Positions 6,884 through 15,147 of a stretch of 21,673 bases of DNA are shown here, one piece after another (the first letter of the stretch is position 1; the number at the start of each line of letters is the position of its first letter). The notes beneath the pieces are model-generated. The model had not been told where the DNA came from, searched no databases, and saw only the letters and a program-made list of their open reading frames with translations. Location: NCBI GenBank assembly GCA_964544115.1, contig CAZJBP010000049.1, positions 1 to 21,673 of the forward strand, given 5' to 3'. The DNA comes from CAZJBP01 sp964544115 (lineage in GTDB: Bacteria > Verrucomicrobiota > Kiritimatiellia > UBA8416 > JADHWI01). The translations under genes were made by a program, and so were the position numbers.

Positions 6884-9646
6884 TTACACCAGGTGCTGCC
6901 GCCTCCGGATAAACCACTCCACGCCCAGGCACAGCACCAGCAGCACGTAAGGAGGCCAACGATCCCACAGGTCCACGGTCTTCTCTTCCACCAGGAGGCG
7001 CTCCTTGCCTCCCAGCATCCCCGGAAGCGCCGGCCACTGGCGAATGCTCAGATAGCGGCCGCCCGACAGCTCGGCCATCTTCCGCAGCAGCGCCTCCTGC
7101 ATGGCGGGCTCGCGCTGCTCCGGGTCGGCCGCGGCCGCGAACAGGTCAACCGTGTTGGAGATCTCTTTCTCTTCCGGCTTCGCCCGCAGGACGTAGCGGC
7201 CCTCTTCCGGCAGGGCGCACTGCCCCTGGTAGAGCCCGGGCGTTCCCGGCACCGCCGTCAGCTTGACGGGCCGCGCGGCGGCTGCCGCCGCGTCCGGCTT
7301 GGCCGCGCCTTCAGCCGCGGCGCGATCGAGGTAGACCTCGTACTCCGGCAGAGCGACCGGCTGGTAAAACTCGTCGAGCACGTTGACGTGGACTTCCACG
7401 CGCTCGCCGGCGCGCGGCTCGGCCCGATCGACCTCCAGGCGGATCCGCTTGTTCTCGCCCAGCAGGCGCGACAGGGCCAGGAACTGGATCGTCTGCCCCC
7501 AGAACCGGGCATGGTAGGTGTCGCCCCGCCGGAAGCGCAGCCGCCAGAGCTCGTCCGTGCCGACGTACATGGCCTTGCCCGTGCCGGCGTACTGCCAGGC
7601 GACCAGGGGATAGGCCTCCGACTGGTCGGGCCCGGCCGGCAGCTCCAAGACCACGTTGGCGGCGGGCTTGGCCCCCTCGAGCAGCGGCACGCGGTACAGC
7701 GGGCGCACCACGGACCACACGGCGGCATTGGCCTCCGGGGAGGGCTCGAGCATCGCCAGCGACTGGCTGTGGCGCGACGCGGGGACCGGGTAGACGTCGT
7801 CCGAGACGGTCTTGCGATCGGCCGTAATCCGCACGGGCAGAATCTCGGCCAGCGGGGTGTTCACGTAGGTGGACGGCGAATGCTGATCGCCCGCCAGCAT
7901 CAGCAGGGACCCGCCGCGCTTCTGCACCAGCTCGACCATCCGCTCCAGCTGCACCCGCGTGAAATACCAGGCCGGCACGTCACCCAGGATGACCAGATCG
8001 TAGCTGAACGCCTCTTCCGGGCTCTCGGGGTAGCGGTCAATATAGTTGGAATCGGCCGTGGCCAGCTCCGGGTCGCCCTGGGTCATCAGGAACTTGACGG
8101 AGAGCCGCGGATCCCGCAGCAGCACAACGCGCATGTAGCGGTATTCCCAGCGCGGCTTGCCTTCGACGTACAGCACCTTGATCTTCTGGTCCAGGATCCG
8201 CACCGTGCGCTCGATGCGGTTGTTGGCCGTCGACACCTCGCCGGGCTGCTCGGACACCGTCACGGCCAGCCGGCCGGCCCCGCCCTTGCCTTCCGGGATC
8301 TTAAACGGAACGTCCACGAACTGGGGCTTCTCGGTCAGCTCTACGGGAAGCTTCGCCAGCTCCGCGTCGTCGAGCAGCACCCGCACATCGACCTTGGCGC
8401 CCACGTAGCCCTGCGAGAACACCTGGACGCGCGCATGCATTTCATCCTTCGGGAACATGGCGCCCGGCACGATCAGGGAGCGCAGCCCGACGTCCTCCGG
8501 AGCCTCCAGCCCGAGCCCGAGCGGAAACAGCGGAACGCCCCGCTCCTTCATCATCTTCGCCACGGCCAGCGGGTCGGTTCCCTCGTTGAACGCCCCGTCC
8601 GTCAGCACGACGACGCCCGCCACGGGCTGGCCGCTCAAGCGTGACACGGCCTCCTCGATGGCGTCGCCCCCGCGGGAGGCCTTGCCCGAGGCCACCACCG
8701 CCGCGTTGGACACCGCGCCAGCTTCGTCGGTCTCCCCCAAGGGCTCCAGCTTTTCGCCAAAGGTGAAGAGGCGCACCTTGCAGTCCTTGCCGATTTTTTC
8801 AAAGACCCGCAGCTCCGGGTGCTGGAGCAACCCATTCGCCAGGTCGATCCGCGAAACGGCCGACACCGCTTGACGCGCGCCCTCCGGAACGGCCACCGGG
8901 GTCGCGAGCAGCGCCTCGGCCAGCTTGTCCAGATCCTCCGCGATCGCCTCCTGGGTCCGGGCCATCTCGCGGCTCCGGTCGGCGCTCAGCTGCCCTTCGG
9001 CTTCGAGCTTCGCCGCCGTCTCGCACAGGCCGTTCTGCTGGCCGGCCAGATCCTTCAGGGCGGGAGCGATCGCGGCGAAGGCCGCGTCGGCCGGCTTCGC
9101 GTCGGGCGAATCGCCGACCAGGGCGTTGAGCGCCCGCTGCGCTTCCGTCTGCGATTCCCGGGCGTCGTCATGGCGGCCCTGCTTGAGCTCTCCGGCCGCC
9201 GCGTGCAGCGCGCGCTGCGCCTGGGCGATGCCCTCGCTGGCGGCCGCCAGCGGGAACGGAACCTTGTTCAGGGCCAGGGCCGCGTCGGCCAGCTGCCGGG
9301 GCTCCCGGCGCACGTCGGCGATGCCCATGCTCTGGGACTTGTCCAGAAGGACGAGCAGATTCCGCCGCACGACCCCCGAGCGCGTCAGCCCCAGGAACGG
9401 CTCGAACAGGATGACCATCAGGATGGCGTAGGCCACCGTGCGAAGAACCGCCAGCAACACGCGGTAGGGCCGGGCCAGCCGGGTCTCGCGGCGATAGAGA
9501 TAGGCCGCCAGCGCGGCGCCCAGAACGACGGCGACAAGCAGGACCAGCGGCGACCATGGCGATCGCAGGCCGACGTGATGGATCGTGAACCCCGAACCGA
9601 TCCCGAACCAGTCCCGCAGGGCCGTACTGATGACTTCCTTGCTCAA
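6884..9646 (-). CDS. Large VWA-domain membrane protein with helical insert and amidotransferase-like domain
   Basis: From a TTG at 9646 this is 920 aa. Two membrane helices lie at 33-50 and 63-85. A VWA metal-site motif D102-K-S104-Q-S106 follows. About 150 helical, Ala/Glu/Gln-rich residues (113-262) separate it from the remaining VWA core ('RIDLANGLLQ' 265-274, 'VVVLTDG' 345-351). After a beta-rich section there is a class-I-glutamine-amidotransferase-like fold ('VLYVEGKPRWEYRYMR', later 'YDLVILGDVPAWYF' and 'GGSLLMLAGDQHSPSTY'), with no obvious catalytic Cys triad. One C-terminal membrane helix lies at about 898-912. The TTG overlaps the upstream stop (TTGA) and has GGAGG 10 nt upstream. 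The ATG at 9739 would extend 93 nt further into the upstream gene with no family-like sequence. Probably periplasm-facing. Confidence 0.88.
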   Translation of the reverse strand: MSKEVISTALRDWFGIGSGFTIHHVGLRSPWSPLVLLVAVVLGAALAAYLYRRETRLARPYRVLLAVLRTVAYAILMVILFEPFLGLTRSGVVRRNLLVLLDKSQSMGIADVRREPRQLADAALALNKVPFPLAAASEGIAQAQRALHAAAGELKQGRHDDARESQTEAQRALNALVGDSPDAKPADAAFAAIAPALKDLAGQQNGLCETAAKLEAEGQLSADRSREMARTQEAIAEDLDKLAEALLATPVAVPEGARQAVSAVSRIDLANGLLQHPELRVFEKIGKDCKVRLFTFGEKLEPLGETDEAGAVSNAAVVASGKASRGGDAIEEAVSRLSGQPVAGVVVLTDGAFNEGTDPLAVAKMMKERGVPLFPLGLGLEAPEDVGLRSLIVPGAMFPKDEMHARVQVFSQGYVGAKVDVRVLLDDAELAKLPVELTEKPQFVDVPFKIPEGKGGAGRLAVTVSEQPGEVSTANNRIERTVRILDQKIKVLYVEGKPRWEYRYMRVVLLRDPRLSVKFLMTQGDPELATADSNYIDRYPESPEEAFSYDLVILGDVPAWYFTRVQLERMVELVQKRGGSLLMLAGDQHSPSTYVNTPLAEILPVRITADRKTVSDDVYPVPASRHSQSLAMLEPSPEANAAVWSVVRPLYRVPLLEGAKPAANVVLELPAGPDQSEAYPLVAWQYAGTGKAMYVGTDELWRLRFRRGDTYHARFWGQTIQFLALSRLLGENKRIRLEVDRAEPRAGERVEVHVNVLDEFYQPVALPEYEVYLDRAAAEGAAKPDAAAAAARPVKLTAVPGTPGLYQGQCALPEEGRYVLRAKPEEKEISNTVDLFAAAADPEQREPAMQEALLRKMAELSGGRYLSIRQWPALPGMLGGKERLLVEEKTVDLWDRWPPYVLLVLCLGVEWFIRRRQHLV

Positions 9647-11802
9647 CGCTTGACTTCCTCCATGCGGCGGACGAAACGTCGCGCCAGGACGGACTCCACC
9701 ACCAGCACGGCCAGCGCCATCCACAGCAGCAGGCGCCACAGCTCCCGGCCCGAACGGCTTTCCTTAACGATGGTGGCAATGTCCTCGCCCTCGCGCACCA
9801 GGCGCGCCGGCAGGCGGGCAACCACGGCGTTCAGGCTCTCACCTTGCAGGGCGACAATGTCGGACTCGGCCGCATCCACGTTCGCCACGGCCTTGATCCC
9901 GGCCACGCCAGGCATCACCCGCGCCTCGTAGGCGCCGGCCGAATCGGCGTGCGGCAGGGCCGCGACCTTCCCCCCGGCAACGTCCTCAACGCGCACGGTG
10001 ATCTCCTCCCCCTTCGGATCGATCACCGTCACCACGCGGGCATCCTCCTCGGGCGACAGCGGAAAGGTCAGCGGCTCGGCCACGGTGACGGGCGTCTCGG
10101 TGGCCACGCGCGTCAGGTGCATGACGGCCTGCTGGACCAGCATGAGGTAGGCGGGGTGAATGGGCAGGTCGGTCCATTGACGATCCGCCGTCGTCGTAAC
10201 GAGGAGCACTTTGCCGCGGCCCAGGGACCGCTCCAGCAGCAGGGGATCGCCGCCCGGGGCGAGCGTCAGCAGGACGCTTGCGTCCTTCGCGGGCACGGCC
10301 TTGATGTATCGATCGACGCGGATGCCGGCCCTCTGTTCCTCGGGCAGGGCGCGGAGCATCCGGGTGAGGGCGTGGTCGGGCATGTCCGACGCCAGGCGCC
10401 ACCCCTCGGGAGACGCGGCCGGGGCCGCGGTCACCAGCGTCGCCGGCAGAATGGGCTCCCCCTGGCGGTCCTGCAGCCGACTGTTGGCCTGCTCCGCGTT
10501 GACCTTGTCGCCCAGGAAGACGATCAGCCCGCCTCCGTGGCGGACAAAGTCGGCCAGGGCCATCGCCTGCTCTCGAATCACCTCGCCCACGTTCGCCAGC
10601 ACGATGATGTTGTAGGCGGCCAGCTTGCCGATCTGCAGGTCCCCGGCCGCGATGGTGTCCACGCGCACGCCGGCGGCTCCGCCCTCGCCCCCCGCACTGC
10701 CCCCCGGGCTGAGCGCGGCCACCAGGAAATCCGTCTCCCCCTTGGACGGGGTGCCGGACGGATCCCCGTCCACGCAGAGCACGCTGACCGAATCCCGGAT
10801 GCCGGCCACGCTGTAGCGCACGTTGTCGGCGGGCAGGCTGTCCTCGCCCAGCCGGGCGCTCATGACGAAGGTGCCGGGGGCGTCGAAGTTCGCAAACAGG
10901 GAGGCGCTCTCCGTGCGGCCGGGCTCAATCCGGTCGATCACGCGCTGGTCGATGGCGGTCTTGTCCATGAAGAGCTGAACGGGCACGCCGGACAGGGGAA
11001 CGCGCCCCGCGTTGCGGACGTCCACGACGTAGCGCGCCATCGTGTTCTTCCGCAGGACGCCCGACGCCAGGGCCAGGCGCGTGATGGCGACGTTCTCCGT
11101 ATCCCTCGCCGCGACGGGAACCAGGAAGAGCGAGCCCTTCTTGCGGATGCTCGCCATCGCCTGCCGGGCGCCCTCGGACACGTCGGCCCAGTGGCCCGCA
11201 TGGAAATCGGTGATCACGTAACACTCGCGCGAGGCGGCGCGCGTTTCGTCGACCAGCCGATCCAGCTCTCCCAGGCACAGCTCGACGTTCAGGCCCTCGT
11301 CAAAGGCAGCCGCCGACTTGAGCACGTTCTGGACTTGATCGGGGTCGTACGCCGCGTTCCGGAGGAGGACGCGCGGACGGCTGCCGAGGAGGGCGATGGT
11401 GACGGGGTCTCCGGGGGAGAGGGTGGACAACACGCCGCCGGCGCGTTCGATCGCCAGGTCGAAGCGGCTGCGGAGCCCGGGCTTGTGCTGCATGCTGAAG
11501 GAGGCATCCAGCGCCAGCACGATGCCGGCCCGGCCGCCGCCCGACGCGCCCGACGACTTGAGGGCGGGACGGGCAAACGCCAGCCCGGCCAGCGCCAGCG
11601 CCAAGCAGCGAAGGAGGAGCAGCAGCAGGTCTTCGAAGCGGATGCGACGGGCCCGGACCACCATGGCGCGGCGCAGCAGCTCCATCGCCGCCCAGCTCTC
11701 CGGCTGGGAGCGAAAGCGGCTCAGCAAATGGATGAGGACCGGCACGGCAATGCCCGCGACCGTCAGCCCCCCCCACACCCAAGGTGAATTCAGAAAAACC
11801 AT
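9643..11802 (-). CDS. BatA-like VWA-domain membrane protein
   Basis: This 719-aa protein opens like BatA family N-termini: 'FLNSPWVWGGLTVAGIAVPVLIHLL' forms helix 1 (3-27), and a second helix lies at about 58-78. A VWA domain follows with D99-A-S101-F-S103, the DxSxS metal-ion-dependent adhesion site, and 'CYVITDFHAGHW' (194-205) as a likely later metal-site strand. The central region includes a Rossmann/amidotransferase-like stretch ('AYNIIVLANVGEVIREQAMALADFVRHGGGLIVFLGD'). A C-terminal membrane helix lies at about 688-707. Bat proteins act with MoxR ATPases in envelope processes linked to stress tolerance and virulence in other bacteria. The gene follows the NPCBM-like gene after 60 nt and has no strong ribosome site. 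Its stop is shared with the TTG of the next gene. Confidence 0.9.
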   Translation of the reverse strand: MVFLNSPWVWGGLTVAGIAVPVLIHLLSRFRSQPESWAAMELLRRAMVVRARRIRFEDLLLLLLRCLALALAGLAFARPALKSSGASGGGRAGIVLALDASFSMQHKPGLRSRFDLAIERAGGVLSTLSPGDPVTIALLGSRPRVLLRNAAYDPDQVQNVLKSAAAFDEGLNVELCLGELDRLVDETRAASRECYVITDFHAGHWADVSEGARQAMASIRKKGSLFLVPVAARDTENVAITRLALASGVLRKNTMARYVVDVRNAGRVPLSGVPVQLFMDKTAIDQRVIDRIEPGRTESASLFANFDAPGTFVMSARLGEDSLPADNVRYSVAGIRDSVSVLCVDGDPSGTPSKGETDFLVAALSPGGSAGGEGGAAGVRVDTIAAGDLQIGKLAAYNIIVLANVGEVIREQAMALADFVRHGGGLIVFLGDKVNAEQANSRLQDRQGEPILPATLVTAAPAASPEGWRLASDMPDHALTRMLRALPEEQRAGIRVDRYIKAVPAKDASVLLTLAPGGDPLLLERSLGRGKVLLVTTTADRQWTDLPIHPAYLMLVQQAVMHLTRVATETPVTVAEPLTFPLSPEEDARVVTVIDPKGEEITVRVEDVAGGKVAALPHADSAGAYEARVMPGVAGIKAVANVDAAESDIVALQGESLNAVVARLPARLVREGEDIATIVKESRSGRELWRLLLWMALAVLVVESVLARRFVRRMEEVKR
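9657..9661 (-). promoter_or_regulatory. Ribosome binding site supporting a TTG start at 9646
   Basis: GGAGG on the minus strand lies 10 nt before the TTG, which shares its last three bases with the TGA of the BatA-like gene. The spacing is slightly long but workable. It favours a coupled TTG start over the ATG at 9739. Confidence 0.6.
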
Positions 11803-11841
11803 GCTGCTTTACATCGCCGTTTCCGCGGCGGCTTCCCAATC

Positions 11842-11858
11842 GCGGGCTTCACGCCCGC
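11842..11858. repeat. Small stem-loop between the NPCBM-like and BatA-like genes
   Basis: GCGGGC (11842-11847) and GCCCGC (11853-11858) flank a 5-nt loop. It lies in the 60-nt gap between two operon genes, where the usual tight coupling is broken. No T-run follows. It could be a processing or attenuation element, or chance in GC-rich DNA. Confidence 0.3.
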
Positions 11859-11862
11859 CCGT

Positions 11863-13032
11863 TCACTTTACAATCACGTATGCATCGTCGACCGCCACCG
11901 TGCACGGCAGACGAACGGCCTCGCCAAAATCCACGTCCAGTTCCAGCGGACTTCCGCCGTCCGCGTCGAACGCCACCCGCACCGGCTCCGTGGCCGCCGG
12001 ATCCAGCGTCTGGTCGAACGCCACCCGCTCGCCCGCCCGCACCTTCACATGGGCGGCGCCCCGGGCCCCGTCCTGCAGTCCGAGCGTCGCGCAGAAGAAG
12101 ACCGGCCCGCCCGGCTTGCCCGGAAGGCGGTAGGTCACCAGGGATTTCGGGCTGATCTGTACCCGGCGGACAAACGGTGCGCCCTTGTAGGGCCCGGACA
12201 CGACCGGGGGAGGCGCCGGCTGCCGGATCAGCGGGAAGGTCTCCACGGACTCGGGCGGCCCGTCCAGCACATAGGTGACGGCGGCGGGATGGCGGCGAAC
12301 CCACTGCCACTGGCCGGGGCTAACCTGCATTTCGCCCAGGCCGGGATGCGTCAGCTGCAGCCCGCCATTGACCGGCTCGATCTTCCCGCGCAGCACGCTG
12401 CCATCGACCAGGGCAATCTCGTCGCCCCCCGCGCCGGCCTCCGGCGCCGGCTCCTGCGCAAAGACATACCGCTGCAGTTTCGAGCGGCCGAGGGCCGCCA
12501 CGCCGAGGGACGTGTCCAGGGCCGCGCGGTCCCCGTCGATCCACATGAGTTCACCCGGCGTCGGACGGCCGCTCACCCGGTACAGGATCTTGTCGGCTGC
12601 CTCATCCAGGGGCGGCAGGCCGGGCTTGAAATCCACGGCCCGAACGGCGGCGACATCGCCCGTGTGCGATCCGAACCACGTCGTTTCCATCACGAAGCGG
12701 CCGCCCTGCAGGCGGGTGACTTCGCCGATCCAGACTTCGCCGTTGCGGAAGTGCAGAGCCTCGTTGGTGGCCACGATCCGCCCGAGCAGCGCGTTGGTCG
12801 CGGGAACGTAGCTGGCGGCCGCGTCATTGAACGCCAGCTGCACGTCCGCCCAGTTCACCGAGGCCTCGCCGGCCCGCACGGTGTTGTCGGACAGCGCGAT
12901 GGCGCCCTGCAGCCGGCCGGCTGGCGTCACGATCGTCCCCGCCCGCGCGGCTCCGGTGAACAGCGCGGCCAGGGCCAGGCCGATGGCCAAGGCGCGGGCT
13001 CGGTTCGCTGGCTGGGGGGGGTGCCGCCTCAT
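11863..13032 (-). CDS. Secreted protein with C-terminal NPCBM-like domain
   Basis: This 389-aa protein starts with a signal peptide (1-31, cleavage near ARA|GT). Residues 32-250 are beta-rich and contain two segments of the form 'DGSVLRGKIEPVNGGLQLTHPGLGEM', reminding me of small SH3/Sm-like beta repeats around a glycine-rich turn. Residues about 263-389 resemble the NPCBM (novel putative carbohydrate-binding module) fold: 'VTYRLPGKPGGPVFFCATLGL', then a 'VKVRAGERVAFDQTL' strand, and a closing 'LELDVDFGE...DDAYVIV'. NPCBM domains bind carbohydrate and are frequent in PVC bacteria. Its ATG overlaps the DUF58 stop by 4 nt (ATGA), which ties it to the MoxR operon. Inference: a periplasmic recognition component. 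Domain assignment is by pattern and moderately sure. Confidence 0.8.
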   Translation of the reverse strand: MRRHPPQPANRARALAIGLALAALFTGAARAGTIVTPAGRLQGAIALSDNTVRAGEASVNWADVQLAFNDAAASYVPATNALLGRIVATNEALHFRNGEVWIGEVTRLQGGRFVMETTWFGSHTGDVAAVRAVDFKPGLPPLDEAADKILYRVSGRPTPGELMWIDGDRAALDTSLGVAALGRSKLQRYVFAQEPAPEAGAGGDEIALVDGSVLRGKIEPVNGGLQLTHPGLGEMQVSPGQWQWVRRHPAAVTYVLDGPPESVETFPLIRQPAPPPVVSGPYKGAPFVRRVQISPKSLVTYRLPGKPGGPVFFCATLGLQDGARGAAHVKVRAGERVAFDQTLDPAATEPVRVAFDADGGSPLELDVDFGEAVRLPCTVAVDDAYVIVK

Positions 13033-13940
13033 GACTTCTTCCCCCGCATGCGGCCGATCAGGTATTCCGACAGCACTTCATCGATCGGCCGGGACGTATC
13101 CACCAGCACGTAGTCGATGTGGCTGCGCTCGCAGGACCGGCGGATCTGCACGAAGAACTTGTTGAGCTCCTCGAGATAGGCCGACCGGATGCGGCGGGGC
13201 TCGGTCAGGATTTCCGCAGGCGCCTCCAGCCCCTTGAACCGGCGCGTGCCGAGGAAGGGGAAGGTCAGCTCGTAGGGGTCCATGACGTGGAAGACCGTCA
13301 CGTTATGCCCGCAGAAGCGCAGGTGATCCAGGCCCTTGACGAAGTCCTCCACCTTGTCGAACAGGTCGGAGAACAGCAGGACGACGCCGCGGCGGCGCAG
13401 CCGCAGCGCGAAGCTGTTCAGCTGTCCCGCGATGTCCGTGCGCGGCTCGGGACGGGTCTCCTCCAGCGCCTTGGCGATGTCGCGGATGACGCTGGTCGAG
13501 CCCTTGGGGGCCACGTACTGCCGAAGCTGATCGTCGAACACGCCGAGCCCCACGGAATCCCGCTGGCGGACGATCAGGTAGGCCAGGCAGGCGGCCATGT
13601 GCTTGGCGTACTCCAGCTTGGTGACGCGGCCCGAGCCATAGTGCATGGAGGAGCTGGCGTCCAGCAGCAGGTTGGCGTCGAAGTTCGTCTCGGCCTCGAA
13701 CAGCTTGACGTAGTAGCGCTGGGTGCGGCCGTACACCCGCCAGTCGATGTGGCGCAGGTTGTCGCCGGGCACATACGCGCGGTGGTGAACGAACTCTGTG
13801 CTGAACCCGCGCAGGGGGCTCTTGTGCATGCCCACGCGCAGACCCTCCACGACCTCGCGCGCCACGAGTTCGAGGGACCCGATCTTTTGGATGACATCGG
13901 GGTCCAGGTAGCGGAGTTTCTGGCGTTCTTCCTGTTGCAT
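13029..13940 (-). CDS. DUF58 family VWA-like protein, MoxR partner
   Basis: This 303-aa protein shows the DUF58 signature: G37-M-H-K-S-P-x-R-G-F-S-T-E-F (37-50), 'YVPGDNLRHIDWRVYGRTQRYYVK' (56-79) and 'FEAET' (81-85). A VWA-type metal site follows at D94-A-S96-S-S98, with T168-D169 and S191-D192 as candidate coordinating residues. The length is normal for the family and no membrane helix is evident, so it is likely cytoplasmic. DUF58 proteins nearly always sit directly after moxR and are believed to be the VWA-type adaptor of the ATPase. The start has no strong ribosome site. It lies 85 nt after moxR, beyond a hairpin, and may be partly uncoupled from it. Confidence 0.93.
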   Translation of the reverse strand: MQQEERQKLRYLDPDVIQKIGSLELVAREVVEGLRVGMHKSPLRGFSTEFVHHRAYVPGDNLRHIDWRVYGRTQRYYVKLFEAETNFDANLLLDASSSMHYGSGRVTKLEYAKHMAACLAYLIVRQRDSVGLGVFDDQLRQYVAPKGSTSVIRDIAKALEETRPEPRTDIAGQLNSFALRLRRRGVVLLFSDLFDKVEDFVKGLDHLRFCGHNVTVFHVMDPYELTFPFLGTRRFKGLEAPAEILTEPRRIRSAYLEELNKFFVQIRRSCERSHIDYVLVDTSRPIDEVLSEYLIGRMRGKKS

Positions 13941-13978
13941 GGCCGATCTGCTGACGGGACGGGACGCGGAGCACCACC

Positions 13979-14013
13979 GTTCAGGGCCGGACCGGACGTC
14001 CCGGCCCCTGAAC
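13979..14013 (-). promoter_or_regulatory. Stem-loop between moxR and the DUF58 gene
   Basis: Positions 13979-13990 pair with 14001-14013, about 12 base pairs with one bulged base, across a 10-nt loop that overlaps a GGACGTCC palindrome (13994-14001). It lies just after the moxR stop in the only long gap of the operon's first half. No U-run follows, so it may attenuate read-through or protect the moxR transcript end, giving more MoxR than downstream proteins. Confidence 0.55.
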
Positions 14014-14025
14014 GCCGCCCGCGTC

Positions 14026-15084
14026 CTAGGCGCTCGCCTTCTTCTCGTACATCCGCTCGTCCGCCGGAATCGCCTCGAGGAGCTTGCGCACCACGTCGTC
14101 GGTCGTCAGGCCTTCCGACTGGGCGGCGAAGTTGAGGATGATGCGGTGACGCAGCACAGGCAGCGCAACCGCCTGGATGTCCTCCACGGACACGTGGTAA
14201 CGGCCCTGCAGAAGGGCGCGGGCCTTGCCCGCCAGGATCAGGAAGATGCTCGCCCGCGGGCCGGCGCCGTAGGTCAGCCACTTCTGCACGAAGTCAGGGG
14301 CCCCGGAGTCCTTCGGCCGCGTGCCGCGCACCAGGCGCGCCGCGTAGTGCAGGATGTGATCGGCCACCGGCACCCGTTCCACCAGGCCCTGGAGCGCCAG
14401 GATCTCTTCCCGGCTGATCATCTTGCTGAGGGTCTTCTTGTGGACCCCCGAGATCCGCTTCATGATCTCGATTTCCTGATCATACTCAGGATAGTCGACG
14501 AAGATATTGAAGAAGAAGCGGTCCAGCTGGGCCTCCGGCAGCGGGTAGGTTCCCTCCTGCTCGATCGGGTTCTGGGTCGCCAGCACGAAGAAGGGCTCCT
14601 GCAGGTGGTAATCCTCGCCGCCGGCGGAGATCTTCTTCTCCTGCATGGCCTCGAGCAGCGCCGCCTGCGTCTTCGGCGGCGTACGGTTGATTTCGTCCGC
14701 CAGCACCAGGTTGGCGAAGATCGGCCCGCGGGAGAACATGAAATGGCGCTTGCCCGTCTCCGGGTCGTCCTGCAGGATTTCCGTTCCCGTGATGTCCGAG
14801 GGCATCAGGTCGGGGGTGAACTGGATGCGCTTAAAGGAAAGCGACAGGCACTCGGCCACGGAGCTGACCAGCAGCGTCTTCGCCAGGCCGGGGACGCCGA
14901 CCAGCAGGCAGTGGCCCCGGGCGAAGATGCAGATCATCATCTCGTCAATGACCTGATCCATGCCGACGATGATCTTGCCCAGCTCTGCGCGGATGCTGGC
15001 GTGAGCCTTCCCGAGCCGCTCCACGGCCTGCACGTCATCCTGCCCGAGGGCAGGCATTCCGCCCTTTGCGTCTTCCTTCTTCAT
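14026..15084 (-). CDS. moxR: MoxR family AAA+ ATPase
   Basis: This 352-aa protein has all the hallmark motifs: Walker A G63-VPGLAKT-70, Walker B 'VLADEINR' (127-134), sensor 1 'ATQNP' (169-173), the MoxR-typical 'GTYPLPEAQLDRF' (178-190) and a sensor-2 region 'GAGPRAS' (274-280). Length is typical (320-350). It is cytoplasmic. MoxR ATPases use ATP hydrolysis to remodel or activate partner proteins, often by metal-cofactor insertion, together with VWA-domain partners such as those encoded next. The start is supported by AAGGAG at 15091-15096, 6 nt upstream. It is the first gene of the operon and is divergent from the glycoside hydrolase gene. Confidence 0.96.
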   Translation of the reverse strand: MKKEDAKGGMPALGQDDVQAVERLGKAHASIRAELGKIIVGMDQVIDEMMICIFARGHCLLVGVPGLAKTLLVSSVAECLSLSFKRIQFTPDLMPSDITGTEILQDDPETGKRHFMFSRGPIFANLVLADEINRTPPKTQAALLEAMQEKKISAGGEDYHLQEPFFVLATQNPIEQEGTYPLPEAQLDRFFFNIFVDYPEYDQEIEIMKRISGVHKKTLSKMISREEILALQGLVERVPVADHILHYAARLVRGTRPKDSGAPDFVQKWLTYGAGPRASIFLILAGKARALLQGRYHVSVEDIQAVALPVLRHRIILNFAAQSEGLTTDDVVRKLLEAIPADERMYEKKASA

Positions 15085-15090
15085 GCGATT

Positions 15091-15096
15091 CTCCTT
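15091..15096 (-). promoter_or_regulatory. Ribosome binding site of moxR
   Basis: AAGGAG on the minus strand, 6 nt before the ATG at 15084. The spacing is near ideal and fixes the first start of the operon. The 126-bp divergent spacer 15085-15210 must hold promoters for both operons, but I could not read convincing -35/-10 pairs. Confidence 0.8.
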
Positions 15097-15147
15097 GCAA
15101 CAAACAGCCCAGTTGTCTTTCCCTGTCAGCCACGCCCGATGAGTGAG

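Noticed and set aside
6884..7037. 52-residue N-terminal extension of the DUF4175-like protein
   Set aside because: It lies wholly inside the preceding VWA gene, is Gly/Pro/Arg-rich and has no ribosome site; the ATG at 6881 directly follows the upstream stop.
5271..8644. Two long plus-strand frames (559 and 590 aa) antisense to the membrane protein genes
   Set aside because: Both are Arg/Gln/His/Gly-rich mirror frames of GC-rich coding DNA, with no domains or membrane helices. The minus-strand products carry VWA and membrane features.
9844..11787. 647-aa plus-strand frame opposite the BatA-like gene
   Set aside because: Composition of a GC-rich antisense shadow (Gly, Arg, His, Gln); the opposite strand encodes a clear BatA-type protein.
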